NCBI RefSeq assembly: GCF_001439845.1 | Contig: NZ_JYLO01000014.1 | Coordinates: forward strand, 124,001 to 188,000 | From: Pseudomonas lactis | GTDB lineage: Bacteria > Pseudomonadota > Gammaproteobacteria > Pseudomonadales > Pseudomonadaceae | Reading direction: 5' to 3' | DNA: 64,000 nt | Shown: positions 1 to 10,752 of the stretch, in pieces | Numbering within the stretch: the stretch's first letter is position 1 | Layout: each line of letters begins with the position of its first letter | Made by a program: the position numbers and the translations under genes | Notes under the pieces: generated by a model | The model's database searches: none | Told to the model about the DNA's origin: nothing | The model's input: the letters and a program-made list of their open reading frames with translations, nothing else

Positions 1-3000
1 AGCGGCCGATGTTTTCAGCAGCTCACTTTGATAGTTCTCGGTGCCAATAAAATCGACGACAAAACTGCCCCCGCTACAGTCCCAGCAGATATTTGTAAGC
101 GACCCGCCACTACCGGGTGTTTCTTTGGTCGAAAATTCATCCCGACGGTTAGTCAGGCTGGTAACCTTGAGGGACATGTCTCGGCTGGACTCAATGCTCC
201 CCGATATGTTCTCCAGGCTGACCGCCTTACTCGTACCATCAAGACCGCTTACATCCAGGCGCCCTAGGCTGTAGATATCACCGTACTGGTTCGTGATTGT
301 GTTGCTATGCAAGGTCATGTCGTTGCCGCTGAACAACAAACCATGATCGTTCAACAAGGCGGCACCGGTGACTGTCACATTTTGTGCGCCACCCAATGTC
401 CCGTAGTTGTTCAGCGTACCTGCCGAGAGTTCGAGGTTGGTCGCAGAGGTTAGCCGTCCATAGTTGTTCAATTGACTATCAACGTTGACGTGGGTATCGC
501 CACCGCCAGTAATTTTGGCGCTATTGCTCAGATCCAACTGACTCGCATGCAGGTTGAGCCCCCGCTGACTGGTGACTCGCCCATTACCGCTATAAGCGCC
601 CGCGAGGTCGATATTTAAACTGCCATCACTGGCAATCAACCCATTATTCACCCAACTGCCACCGTTACCTTCCAGGTGCGTCGAAGCCAGCAACTGCCCT
701 GTTTCGGTTTGGGTGAAGTTGTTGACGTTGACGTTCAAACGTCCTGCCTGAATAACGCTGGTATTGGTCCAGGTATCCGCGTTCAGGGTCAGGCCACCAC
801 GGGTGACAACGGTGCCGCCGGCGCCGGTAACGTTAGGCAATGAGATGTCGAATGTGCCCTCACCCACATGCAGCAACTGCCCGCCGTTGTTTTGGAAGCT
901 GGCGGCTGCCAGGGTCAGGTCCTGGTTGGCGGTTTCCACCGCGCCGTTGCGGTTATCGAACACACCGCCGATCTGGAACTCGGTCTTGCCCAAGCGTCCC
1001 AAGGCGCGCAATTTGCCGCCCTGGTTATCGAGGGCATTGGCGGCCACAGTCAGGTTGTTGGTGCTTTCGATCAGGCCGTTGTGGTTGGTCAGTTGGCCAT
1101 TGAGGCCGAATGCGATCTGGTCGCCGGCGATCTGCCCGGCGCTGTTATCCAGAGCGCTGCCATTGATGCGCATCAGGCCTTTGGCATACAAAGCACCCTG
1201 CTGGTTATTGAGGGTTGCAACCGTGAGCAATGCATTGCTGGTTTGCGCGCCAAGGTAACCGCCCTGGTTATCGAGCTGACCGGCATTGAGTAGTAGACGC
1301 TGGCCTTGAATCAAGCCGCCCTTGGGGTTGCCATTGAGGTCATGGCCATTGCGAAGCACTCCCACCACGCCGGCATCGATGGCGCCCTTGAGACTGGCGA
1401 GCACACCGCTACGGTTGTCGAAGTTCCCGGCCTTGAGGTGCACGTCACCGGTCTGGCTGATGATATTGCCGCCTTGGTTGTCGAGATCACCATTGACCTC
1501 GACCCGCAAGCCGTTTTGCCCCTGCACTTTGCCTTGGGCGTTGGTCAGGCCATAGGCGTTGATGTGCAGGTCGCCTTCCTGGCTGTAGATCAAGCCGTCA
1601 GCGTTGTTTTGAACGATGGCGCTGGCATCGATGCCCAGCGGACCTTTGGCCGCGACGGTGCCGCCTTGGCTGTTGTTCAGGCCGCCCATGGCCAATGACA
1701 GGCGTCCCTGGCTGGCCAGTTGACCGCCGCGGTTATCCACCTCGATGGCGCGCTGGAGTAGCAACGACCCAGTGCCTGCGATCTTGCCGTTGACGTTGCC
1801 AAGGTTGCCTTGCAGGTTGAGCACCAGATGGTCGTTACCCATCAGCGAGCCACCGGTGTTGAGCACGTTGCCGCCCAGGAAGTTCAGGTTGCGCAGGGCC
1901 GTGATATTACCGGCACTGTTGTCGAGGTCGGCCGCGCTCAGATCCAGCGTAGAGCCGCTGTCGATCAGCCCACCTTGGGTGTTGTTCAGCGCGCCAAGCA
2001 CGCTCAGCGTCTGCTGCGCGCCGCTGGAGATTGCACCGCTGGCGCTGTTATCCAGGCTGGCGGCGCTGACCGTCAATCGCCCTTGGCTGGCCAACGCACC
2101 TTCGCCACTGTTGAGCAAGCTGCCATTGAGGCGCACATCAAGATCACCGTTGCGACTGGACAGCGTGCCTTTGTCGCGGTTATCCAAGTGAGTGCCGATC
2201 AGGTTGAGGCCCTGCCAACCCGAGATCAGGCCGCCGCGGTTGACCACGTCGCCCGCGTTGAGCGTGAGTAATTGTTGGCTGATAAGCGTACCGGCGCTGT
2301 TGTCCAGGTTGCGCCCCGTCAAGCTCAGGGCGTTTTGACTGGACAGTTCGCCGCCCTGGTTTTGCAGGTCGCGCATGCGTTGCAAGGTCAGCGGGCCTTT
2401 GGCGAAGATCAGGCCTTTGCGGTTATCCAGATCACCGTTTGCCAGGTCCACGCTCAGGCGCTGCTCACCTATCAACCTGCCGCCACGCAAGGCCATGGAA
2501 GTGAGTGTGAGGTCCATGTCCCCCTTGGCCGATACCTCGCCGCCGTCACTGGCGTCTAAACGCTGCGCATTAAGCTCCAGGCCGCCCTGGCTGTTGATCA
2601 GGCCTTTGGCGCTGTTGTCCACGGCCAACGCATTGAGCGTCAGCGCGCTGGTACCCAGCAGGCTGCCGCCCTGGTTATTGAAGTTGCCCGCATTGACTGT
2701 CAATGCTTGCGCGGCGTTGATCAAACCTTGTTGCCCGTTGCTCAGCAGCCCGGTGCTGGTCAACTCAAGGCCGCCGCGGCTGGTGAGCGTACCGCCGCTG
2801 TTATCGACCGCGGCCGCTTGCGCACTCAGGCTTGCACCTGCAACCAAACCCTTGACGTTAGTGAGTACCTGGTCGATTCGCAGGGTCAGGCCCTGGTTGC
2901 TGAGCAGGCGACCGTTGCTGTTATCCAGGTTGCGCGCAACGATATTGAACGCCTGAGCGCTGGAGACTTCACCGGCCTGATTGTTCACGCCGTTGAGGTG

Positions 3001-6000
3001 GTTGAGCACCAGCGGCCCATTCGCGTTGATCAGGCCTTGCTGGTTGTTAAGCTGGCCGTTGTTCAGGTCCAGCGTCAGCCCGGCGTTGCTGAACAGCTTG
3101 CCGCCTGGCTGATCAAGCCCGTCGACGCTGGCCGTCAGGACCTGGGCACTGCCGATGTTGCCGGCGCTGTTGTTCAGTAGCCCAGCCTTCAGCTCCAAGG
3201 TGTCGCCACTGGTGAGACGGCCCCCAGTGTTATCCAGCGCGCCAGTGGTTACACTGACCGCCCCTTTGCCACTGAGCACGCCCTTCTGGTTCCCCAGGCT
3301 AGCGCTGCGCAGTTGCAGCGTGCTGTCAGTCACGAGCTCACCGCCCTCGTTGTCCAGAGCCCCCTGCGAACCCAGCACCAACGCGTCGGCGCTGGAAATC
3401 CGCCCCTGACGGTTGACTACGCTCGCCGCATCGACGCTCAGGCGCCCTTCACTGTTGAGCACGCCTTGAGTGTTATTCAGCTCCCCTTTCAGCTCAAGTT
3501 GCAGAAGCTGCTGGGCGAGCAGTTTGCCGTTGCTGTTGTCCAGGTCCTGAGCGCTCAGCATCAGCCGCTGTGTGTTGAGCTGGCCTTGGTTGCGATTCAG
3601 CAGTTGGGTGAGCGCAAGGTTCAATGATTGCCCGGCCAATACACGACCCGCATCACTGTTATCCAGGGTTTGCCCGGTGACGGTCAGGTCGGCGTTGGTC
3701 GACAGTTCGCCACCACGGTTGTCGATGTGATCGACCCGCAGTTCCAGCGTTTTATCGGCGCCCACCAGGCCTTTGCGGTTGTCCAGGGACGCAGCGCGTA
3801 TATCCACTGCTGTAGTGCTGATGAGTTGACCGCCGCGGTTATCGACCTGATCGACATCAGCAGTCACCAAGGCCTTGCCCGATACATCACCGCCACGGTT
3901 GTCGAGCCGAGCGGACGACAGCCCCATGGCACCGTCGGCAATCAGCGTGCCGCGCTGGTTATCCAGCGCCTGGGTGGCAGAGACTTGCATGACGCCACGA
4001 CTGTTGAGCAGCCCATCCGTGTTGTCCAGGCGGGCACTGTTGGCGTTGAGCGAGGCGGCGCTGATCGCACCTTTGGCGTTGCCCAAGGCGTCTTGAATCT
4101 GCAGGGTCAGGCCTTGGTTACTGATCAGCTTGCCGCCGCCGTTATCCAGGTTGCGAGCCGCCAGCGTGAAAGCTTGCTGGCTGGAAATTTCGCCACGTTG
4201 GTTGTTCACCTCGGCCAGGTTTTTCAGCATCAGCAACGGGCTATTGATCAGGCCGCCCACGTTGCTCAATTGGCCGTGGTTGAGGTCCAGATCGAGCTGC
4301 GTGTTGCTGAACAGCTCACCGCCCTGCTGATTCAGGCCGGTGAGGATGGCAGTCAGGTTTTTGCTGCTGGCGATACGTCCACTGTTGTCCACCTGGGTGG
4401 CTGCCAGATCCAGGCGATCGGCGCTGGTGATACGGCCATTGTTGTTCAGCGTCCCGGTGGCCAGGGTCAGCTCACCACGGCTGTTGAGCAGGCCTTTGGG
4501 GCCGTTGTCCAGGCTTGCGCTGGTCAGGTCAAGGCTGGCATCGGTCTCGATGATGCCGCCCTGGTTGGTGATAGCACCGCTGGCAGCCAGTATGAGTGCG
4601 TGCGCCGAAGAGAGTGCACCCGCGTTGTTGTTGAGCGTCGTGCCGGCCAGTTGCAGGGTGCCCTCGCTGCTGATTGTGCCCAGCTGGTTATCCAGCCGGC
4701 CATCCAGTTCAGTGCCGGGAACGGCCACCAGCGACATGCTCAGCGATTGCTGGCCCGCAAAAGTGCCTTGGCCGTTATCCAGGCGCGCGCCGTTGAAGCG
4801 GTTGTCCCGGGCGAATACCAACCCTTGGGCCTGGTTGATCACATGGGCCACGGCCAGTTCCAATGCGGTACCGGCGATCAGTTTGCCCGCGCTGTTATCC
4901 AGGCGCTGCGCCTTGAAGTCGATGCTGCTGCGGCTGGAAATCTCGCCCGCACGGTTATCAACGGCGTCGACCGTGAGTTTCAGCGCTTTTGTGGCGCCTA
5001 CCAGGCCGCCCTCGCGATTGTCCAGGGAGGTCCCGCTAAGGCTCAGCTCATCCTGGGCGACCAACTCACCGCCTTGTTGGGCCAGTACACCGATAGTTGC
5101 CTGCAGATCCGCCTGGCTGGCGATGCGGCCAGCCGCGTTTTCTACAGTGTCGGCCGTCAGCCGCAGGGGCCCCACGGCACTGACCAAGCCCTTCTGGTTG
5201 CGCAACTGTTGCCCCGCGAAGCCCAAGGCCGCCTTGCTGCTGAGCGAACCGTGTTGGTTGTCCAACTCACCCACATTGAGTTGAAGGTCCTTCTGGGAAA
5301 GGATCACGCCTGAGCGGTTGTCGACAGTCGCACTGTGCAGCGTCAACAGGTCCTGCCCGGTCAGTTGCCCTTCGCGGTTATCCAAACGACCGGCACGCAG
5401 TTCCATCGCGCCCTTGGCCAGCACCTGCCCTTTGGCCTGATTGTCGAGTAACCCATCAATCGTGGCCTTGAGTTGGCCGTCGCTGCCCAATTTGCCGGCC
5501 TGGCGGTTATCCAGACTAGCGGCGTGCACGTTCAACGAGGTGCCGGCCCCGAGTGTGCCGGCCTGATTATTCAGTGCGCCCTTGACCTTCACGTCCAGGC
5601 TGATATCACCGAGCACTTGCCCGGCAGTGTTATCCAAACTGGCCGAATTCAGCTGCGTGTGGCCTGCGCTGACGATTTCGCCCAGGGCGTTAAGCAGGTC
5701 CTCATTGACCGCCAGGCGCGCATCCAGAGTGCTGCTGACCTTGCCTTCGCGGTTGTCCAGGCGCGCGGCATCGAGCTCGACACCGGCGGCTGAAATCAGC
5801 CCTTTGACGTTAAGCAGCGCCTGTTCGATTTTGAGGGTCAAGCCTTGGTCGCTGAGTACGTTGCCGCCGCTGTTGTCCAGGGTGTCCGCACGCAAGGCAA
5901 AGGCCTTGGCGCTGGAGATTTCACCGTTACGGTTGTCGACGCTTTTGAGGTTTTTGAGCAACAACTGCCCTGGCGCGTTGATAAAGCCATCGGCGTTATT

Positions 6001-9000
6001 CAAGTGCCCCTGGTTCATGTCCAGGGTCAGTTCGCTGTTGCTGTAAAACTCACCGGCTCCACGCTGGTCAAGGCTGGTGAGGCTGGCGTTAAGCGCCTGG
6101 TCACTGGCAATGCGGCCCTCGAAGCGGTTGTCTACGTCGGTCGCTGTCAGGTTGAGGCGATCAGCGCTGGTGACACGGCCTTGATGTTGGTTAAGCAATA
6201 CGCCTGTGGTCAGTTGCAGCGCACCGTCAGCAACAATGCGCCCCTGGCTGTTGTCGACACTGTCCGCCTTCACCGTCGCCGTATCAGCGCTGAGCACCTC
6301 GCCGTTCTGATTGGCAAGGCCATTGGCGGCGCTCAACAGTAACGCCCCGCCGCTGCTGATACGCCCGCCGTTGTTACCCAGGCTGGCGCCGCGCAGTTGC
6401 AAGGCGGCGTCGCTGCGCATGACGCCTTGGCTGTTGTCAGCCTGTTCGGCCAGGGTTATATCGAGGTTGCGCTTGGCATAGACACTGCCTTGGGCGCTGT
6501 TGTCCAGGCTGGCTGCCTTGAGGTTGACATCCTGTTGCGCAGAAATCAGGCCTTTGAGCTGGTTGTTCAGCCTGTCGAGCGTCAACTGCAGCGTGCTATT
6601 GGCCAGTACGCGACCGGCATTGCTGTTGTCCAGTTCGCGGCCCGTCATCGTCAGTTCGGTAACGCTGGAAACTTCACCCCCTCGGTTGTCCACTTTGCCA
6701 ATGGACAGGTTCATGGCCTGGCCCGAGTTGAGCAGCCCGGCCTGACGGTTATCCAGCTCCTCACCCTTGACCCGCAACTGCCCGACCGAGGTGATGCTGC
6801 CACCGCGGTTATCCAGACTCCCCACCACCAGCTGCGCGTCCCCCTTGCTGGTCAGGCGGCCCTTGGACTGGTTGTCCAGGCTGGCGGCATTGACCATCAG
6901 CATCTGACCGGCAGCTAGCGTGCCTTTGTCATTGTTGACCGCGCCGTGGCTGGTCAAGGTCAAGCGGTTATCGCCCTGGATGCGCCCCTGACTGTTGTTC
7001 AGCGCAGCCACTTCGACTGTCGAGTGCTGACCCAGTAATTCACCGTTGCGGTTGTCCAGCACACCTTCTACGCCGAGGTTCAGGTCGGAAACGGCACTCA
7101 ACTTGCCACCCTGGTTGCCCAGGCTTGCGCTGCTCACCTGCAAGGCCGCGGCAGAAATCAAGCCGCGTGTGTTGTCCAGCGCTTGGGCAATACGCAAGGT
7201 CAGGGCTTGCTGGCTGAGTACCTTGCCGTCCGCTGTGTTCAAGGCGGTTGCCGCCAGCTCAAACGCGTGGGCGCTGGAAATTTCACCGCCCTGGTTATCA
7301 ACGCTGCCCAGTTGCTTGAGCAGCAATTGCCCCGGCGCGTTGATCAAACCACCGTTATTGTTGAGGTGACCACCTTGCATATCCAGGCTTACATCGGCTT
7401 GGCTTGCGACATGCCCGTTACGGCTGTTGTCCAGTGCGGTAACCGTCATACCCAACCGGGTCGCGCTGCTAAGGCGCCCGCCCTGGTTGCTCAGCTTGCC
7501 GGTCGTGATCTTCAGGTCGCTGGCACTGGATAGTGTTGCGTCATCATTGGTTAAACCGGAGGCATTGATGGTCAAACGATCATCGCTGCGCAGTGTGCCT
7601 TGGGCGTTGTTCAACTGGCCGCCGAGGGCCACACCCAATTGACCTTTGGCATACAAACTACCGCCTGCACTGTTATCCAACCCTTGCCCCGTGAGCAGTA
7701 CCTGCTGAGAGGCAATGCGACCCTTGAGCGAGTTGTTCAGGTCGGTGGCATTGACCTGCATATCAGTGCCGGCACTCATAAGCCCCGCTTGGTTGAGCAG
7801 GCTGCCCGCAATACCTGCCGTCAGTGCACCGTCGCTGGTCAAGTTACCTGTGCGGTTATCCAGACTGGCGCTGTTGAGCGTCACGCTGTGCCCAGCGGCC
7901 AACGTGCCGGCCTGGTTGCTGACCGCGCCGCCCGCTTGGAGCAGCAACGTCGAATCACCCTGCACCAGGCCCTGGTCGTTATTGAGCGTCCCAACGCCAA
8001 GCACAAGGTGTTTGCCCAGAACCTTTGCACTGCGGTTATCGAGTTCGCCATCGACTTGCAAGTTGACGCTATCCACCGCAGCGAGTCGACCGGACTGGTT
8101 AATCAGTGTCCCAGCCCGTACATCCAAGGCCTTTGCGGTCAACGCACCTTGGGTGTTGCCCAGGGCGCGGGCAATGCGCACACTCAAGGCTTGCTCGCTG
8201 AGCAACTTGCCGGCGCTGTTATTGAGTTGATCCGCATTCAGATCGAAGGCTTGGGCGCTGGAGATTTCGCCGCCCTGGTTATCGACGCTGTTAAGTTGGG
8301 TCAGCAACAACTGGCCTGGGGAGTTGATCAAGCCACCCTGGTTGTTAAGGTGACCCCGATTGAGGTTCAGGCTCAAATCGCCTTGGCTGAAGAGTTGGCC
8401 GCCATTGCTGTTGTCCAGGCCTCCCACGGTCAACTGTGCGCCTGCGTCGGCACTGAAACTTCCGCTTTGATTGGCAAGCAAACCACCCACCCGGGCGTTA
8501 AGCCGATCACGGCTGTGAACTCGACCGCGTTGGTCGTTGATCAAACTGGCAACGTCAATATCCAGGCCGCTGGCTGTAATCAGCCCTGCACCGTTGTTGA
8601 GCGTCTGCACGATCTTCAGGCCCAAGGCCTGGTCGCTGAGCAGTTTGCCAGCGCGGTTGTCCAGGCTGTTGGCGGTGAGCGTGAACCCGTGAGCGCTGGA
8701 AATTTCGCCGCTGCGGTTGTCGACGCTATTGAGATTATTCAACGTCAGTTGGCCAGCGGCGTTGATCAAGCCCCCGTCGCGGTTGTCGAGGTGGCCGTTG
8801 CCCAGGTCCAGGACTGCATCGCTATTGCTGTAAAGGCGCCCCTGTTCATGCTGGTCGAGGCTGGTGACACGGGCAGTGAGGGCCTTGGCACTGGAAATGG
8901 ATCCTCCTTGGCTGTTGATCACCGGGCCGGCCGTCAGCTCGAGGGTGCCACCGCTGGAGAGCACGCCATGTTGCTGGTTGTTGAAGTTGCCGGCGTTGAC

Positions 9001-10719
9001 CTGTGCAGCGGCACCCGATTCGATGCGGCCCTGCTGTTGATTATCCAACGTGCCGGCAATATTCAGCCCAAGGTCGCCCTGGCTGGTCAGGATGCCTGAC
9101 TGGCTATTGTCCAGTTGCCCCGCGTTGACCTGCACCATCTGCCCGGCCACCAGACGACCACTTTGATTGTTCACCGCCGCGCTGGCAGTCAAGCGCAGCG
9201 CCTGGCCCGCAGATATCAGGCCAGCGACGTTGTCCAGGCTGTCGACCTGCAAGGTGACGTCAGCAAGGCTTGAGAGCTCGCCCTTGCGATTGACCAACCG
9301 CCCGATGCGGCCGCTGAGCCCGCGGTCGCCCACCACCAGGCCTGCGTCAGCATTAAGCAACCGGGCGGCATTCACCTCAATGCCTGCGGCGCTCAATACG
9401 CGGCCTTGCTGTTGGTTATCCAGTGTTTCGGTCGCCACCTTCAGCTGGTTATGCGCGCTAAGGGTGCCGCTGCGGTTGTCGACAGTGCCATCCACATTGA
9501 CGGTCAGGTCACGACTGGCGATGACGGTCTTGCCGTTGTTATTCAACTGGGCGGCAGTGACGTGGATATCGCCCTGAGCGTTGCGCGTCTGATCAGCATT
9601 GACGCCCGCTTCGATGACGCCGTTGTTGGTCAACACCCCACCGCTTTGCAGCGCCACGCGATCACGCGCAGCCAGGCTTTTTTGATTGAGCAAGTCGCCT
9701 TGCGTCTTCATCTCAAGCACGCTGCCCGCCGCGACCACGCCCTGGGCTTCCACGCTGCGGGCCTTCACGTTAATGGTGCCGGCCGCTGTTGTCTGGCCCA
9801 TGACCACGTGGCCACCGGCATCGATCTGAATATCACCGCCGGCGACCATGTCCCCCGACAACTTCACGCCGACACCCGCCTCGGTCCCCACCAGTTTGAC
9901 TGCGCCCACATACATGCCGCCCAGCGCCGACGAGTCAATCGCCAGATCCGGCGCCTGGCTGCCATCCGCTGCCCGCGCAGTAGCATTCAAGGTGCGTGCA
10001 TCTACATCATTACGCCCGGCGACGACGGTGAGTTTTTTCGCCTGGATCTGCGCATTGATGGTGGTGGCGCGGGTGATGATTTCGAACTGATCGACGTTGC
10101 TGGCGTTCAGGCCGGCGCCTTCGATAGCAACACTGCCCTGGTCGACCTGGTAGCGATTGATCTGGCCGTTTTCGATCACGGCTTTACCGGTGGTGAGCGT
10201 CGCTTGCGGGGTGTTGATAAAGCCGCAACCGTTACAGCTGATGCCATAGGGGTTGGCAACGATCACATGGGCCGATTGCCCGGCCACTTCGGTGTAGCCG
10301 CGCAGTTGGCTGGGGCTGCCGCCGTTGACTTCGTTGAGAATGATATTGGCCGCGGTGCCATGGAGATTGGGGTTGCCGACAATGATGCCGCCCAGTTGTG
10401 TGGACTGGGTACGGTCGGTGGCGTTATTGAGGATGACCCCGTTGGCGCCGACGTTGTAGTCATGAAATTGGTTGTGCGAGAGGCCGTTGGCATTCGGCGT
10501 GGCGATGTTGACGATGGGCACGCCATTGCCTGCTTGCCCGAGCGTCGTACCGGGGGCATTCACCACAATGCCGTCTGCCTGGGCCAGCAACGGGTGCCAG
10601 AACATGGCGTTGGCCAGAATCAATGCCAATCCACGTTTAGGCAGCCCCAGGAAATGGGAGCGGCTTTTTACGGCAGCAGAAGGCTGGCGCGCGAGGAATG
10701 CGTACTGGCGAACGTCCAT
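1..10719 (-). CDS. Giant filamentous haemagglutinin-like exoprotein (TpsA), C-terminus outside window
   Basis: Secreted exoprotein of a two-partner secretion system, expected to cross the outer membrane through the TpsB encoded just upstream and to act at the cell surface in adhesion or contact-dependent inhibition. The frame runs from ATG at 10719 to base 1, 3573 codons; I spot-checked about a dozen lines and found no stop. It starts MDVRQYAFLARQPSAAVKSR, followed by a hydrophobic signal segment ending near LLAQA (about residue 48). The TPS domain has NPNL (about residue 118) and NPYGI (about residue 154) motifs. A haemagglutination-activity domain follows, and from about residue 420 on there are imperfect repeats of about 20-23 residues around LDN and GG. 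The gene is in the same frame as tpsB, 33 bases downstream of its stop; the ribosome site is weak, suggesting coupling. The C-terminus, where a toxin would sit, is not visible, so adhesin versus CdiA-type toxin cannot be decided. Confidence 0.93.
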   Translation of the reverse strand, partial: MDVRQYAFLARQPSAAVKSRSHFLGLPKRGLALILANAMFWHPLLAQADGIVVNAPGTTLGQAGNGVPIVNIATPNANGLSHNQFHDYNVGANGVILNNATDRTQSTQLGGIIVGNPNLHGTAANIILNEVNGGSPSQLRGYTEVAGQSAHVIVANPYGISCNGCGFINTPQATLTTGKAVIENGQINRYQVDQGSVAIEGAGLNASNVDQFEIITRATTINAQIQAKKLTVVAGRNDVDARTLNATARAADGSQAPDLAIDSSALGGMYVGAVKLVGTEAGVGVKLSGDMVAGGDIQIDAGGHVVMGQTTAAGTINVKARSVEAQGVVAAGSVLEMKTQGDLLNQKSLAARDRVALQSGGVLTNNGVIEAGVNADQTRNAQGDIHVTAAQLNNNGKTVIASRDLTVNVDGTVDNRSGTLSAHNQLKVATETLDNQQQGRVLSAAGIEVNAARLLNADAGLVVGDRGLSGRIGRLVNRKGELSSLADVTLQVDSLDNVAGLISAGQALRLTASAAVNNQSGRLVAGQMVQVNAGQLDNSQSGILTSQGDLGLNIAGTLDNQQQGRIESGAAAQVNAGNFNNQQHGVLSSGGTLELTAGPVINSQGGSISSAKALTARVTSLDQHEQGRLYSNSDAVLDLGNGHLDNRDGGLINAAGQLTLNNLNSVDNRSGEISSAHGFTLTANSLDNRAGKLLSDQALGLKIVQTLNNGAGLITASGLDIDVASLINDQRGRVHSRDRLNARVGGLLANQSGSFSADAGAQLTVGGLDNSNGGQLFSQGDLSLNLNRGHLNNQGGLINSPGQLLLTQLNSVDNQGGEISSAQAFDLNADQLNNSAGKLLSEQALSVRIARALGNTQGALTAKALDVRAGTLINQSGRLAAVDSVNLQVDGELDNRSAKVLGKHLVLGVGTLNNDQGLVQGDSTLLLQAGGAVSNQAGTLAAGHSVTLNSASLDNRTGNLTSDGALTAGIAGSLLNQAGLMSAGTDMQVNATDLNNSLKGRIASQQVLLTGQGLDNSAGGSLYAKGQLGVALGGQLNNAQGTLRSDDRLTINASGLTNDDATLSSASDLKITTGKLSNQGGRLSSATRLGMTVTALDNSRNGHVASQADVSLDMQGGHLNNNGGLINAPGQLLLKQLGSVDNQGGEISSAHAFELAATALNTADGKVLSQQALTLRIAQALDNTRGLISAAALQVSSASLGNQGGKLSAVSDLNLGVEGVLDNRNGELLGQHSTVEVAALNNSQGRIQGDNRLTLTSHGAVNNDKGTLAAGQMLMVNAASLDNQSKGRLTSKGDAQLVVGSLDNRGGSITSVGQLRVKGEELDNRQAGLLNSGQAMNLSIGKVDNRGGEVSSVTELTMTGRELDNSNAGRVLANSTLQLTLDRLNNQLKGLISAQQDVNLKAASLDNSAQGSVYAKRNLDITLAEQADNSQGVMRSDAALQLRGASLGNNGGRISSGGALLLSAANGLANQNGEVLSADTATVKADSVDNSQGRIVADGALQLTTGVLLNQHQGRVTSADRLNLTATDVDNRFEGRIASDQALNASLTSLDQRGAGEFYSNSELTLDMNQGHLNNADGFINAPGQLLLKNLKSVDNRNGEISSAKAFALRADTLDNSGGNVLSDQGLTLKIEQALLNVKGLISAAGVELDAARLDNREGKVSSTLDARLAVNEDLLNALGEIVSAGHTQLNSASLDNTAGQVLGDISLDVKVKGALNNQAGTLGAGTSLNVHAASLDNRQAGKLGSDGQLKATIDGLLDNQAKGQVLAKGAMELRAGRLDNREGQLTGQDLLTLHSATVDNRSGVILSQKDLQLNVGELDNQHGSLSSKAALGFAGQQLRNQKGLVSAVGPLRLTADTVENAAGRIASQADLQATIGVLAQQGGELVAQDELSLSGTSLDNREGGLVGATKALKLTVDAVDNRAGEISSRSSIDFKAQRLDNSAGKLIAGTALELAVAHVINQAQGLVFARDNRFNGARLDNGQGTFAGQQSLSMSLVAVPGTELDGRLDNQLGTISSEGTLQLAGTTLNNNAGALSSAHALILAASGAITNQGGIIETDASLDLTSASLDNGPKGLLNSRGELTLATGTLNNNGRITSADRLDLAATQVDNSGRIASSKNLTAILTGLNQQGGELFSNTQLDLDLNHGQLSNVGGLINSPLLMLKNLAEVNNQRGEISSQQAFTLAARNLDNGGGKLISNQGLTLQIQDALGNAKGAISAASLNANSARLDNTDGLLNSRGVMQVSATQALDNQRGTLIADGAMGLSSARLDNRGGDVSGKALVTADVDQVDNRGGQLISTTAVDIRAASLDNRKGLVGADKTLELRVDHIDNRGGELSTNADLTVTGQTLDNSDAGRVLAGQSLNLALTQLLNRNQGQLNTQRLMLSAQDLDNSNGKLLAQQLLQLELKGELNNTQGVLNSEGRLSVDAASVVNRQGRISSADALVLGSQGALDNEGGELVTDSTLQLRSASLGNQKGVLSGKGAVSVTTGALDNTGGRLTSGDTLELKAGLLNNSAGNIGSAQVLTASVDGLDQPGGKLFSNAGLTLDLNNGQLNNQQGLINANGPLVLNHLNGVNNQAGEVSSAQAFNIVARNLDNSNGRLLSNQGLTLRIDQVLTNVKGLVAGASLSAQAAAVDNSGGTLTSRGGLELTSTGLLSNGQQGLINAAQALTVNAGNFNNQGGSLLGTSALTLNALAVDNSAKGLINSQGGLELNAQRLDASDGGEVSAKGDMDLTLTSMALRGGRLIGEQRLSVDLANGDLDNRKGLIFAKGPLTLQRMRDLQNQGGELSSQNALSLTGRNLDNSAGTLISQQLLTLNAGDVVNRGGLISGWQGLNLIGTHLDNRDKGTLSSRNGDLDVRLNGSLLNSGEGALASQGRLTVSAASLDNSASGAISSGAQQTLSVLGALNNTQGGLIDSGSTLDLSAADLDNSAGNITALRNLNFLGGNVLNTGGSLMGNDHLVLNLQGNLGNVNGKIAGTGSLLLQRAIEVDNRGGQLASQGRLSLAMGGLNNSQGGTVAAKGPLGIDASAIVQNNADGLIYSQEGDLHINAYGLTNAQGKVQGQNGLRVEVNGDLDNQGGNIISQTGDVHLKAGNFDNRSGVLASLKGAIDAGVVGVLRNGHDLNGNPKGGLIQGQRLLLNAGQLDNQGGYLGAQTSNALLTVATLNNQQGALYAKGLMRINGSALDNSAGQIAGDQIAFGLNGQLTNHNGLIESTNNLTVAANALDNQGGKLRALGRLGKTEFQIGGVFDNRNGAVETANQDLTLAAASFQNNGGQLLHVGEGTFDISLPNVTGAGGTVVTRGGLTLNADTWTNTSVIQAGRLNVNVNNFTQTETGQLLASTHLEGNGGSWVNNGLIASDGSLNIDLAGAYSGNGRVTSQRGLNLHASQLDLSNSAKITGGGDTHVNVDSQLNNYGRLTSATNLELSAGTLNNYGTLGGAQNVTVTGAALLNDHGLLFSGNDMTLHSNTITNQYGDIYSLGRLDVSGLDGTSKAVSLENISGSIESSRDMSLKVTSLTNRRDEFSTKETPGSGGSLTNICWDCSGGSFVVDFIGTENYQSELLKTSAA
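200..9480 (-). repeat. FHA-type tandem protein repeats with a longer super-repeat
   Basis: On the plus strand the region shows endless variants of 'ctgttgtccagg' and 'cgcggttatcca', the reverse of codons for LDN-x-x-G. The basic unit is about 60-70 bases. On top of this, a longer block beginning GLINxPGQLLL and containing GEISSAxAF then LDNxxGK, LS and QALxN recurs. Its GEISS anchor lies near 8693, 8255, 7271, 5919, 4178 and 2957. The repeats are expected to form a long right-handed beta-helix shaft. Confidence 0.8.
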
Positions 10720-10752
10720 GTCATGTCTCGAAGCCCGAAGGCGGTCAAAAAT

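Noticed and set aside
3628..5313. 561-codon plus-strand open frame opposite the tpsA repeats, and similar long frames at 7600-9099 and 9406-11322
   Set aside because: They are exact antisense of the repeat codons (same codon borders), vary only as the tpsA repeats do, and match no family. Their openness follows from the biased repeat.
200..9480. CRISPR array suggested by regular repeats
   Set aside because: The repeats are imperfect, in one open frame, and have no constant spacer pattern; they encode protein repeats.
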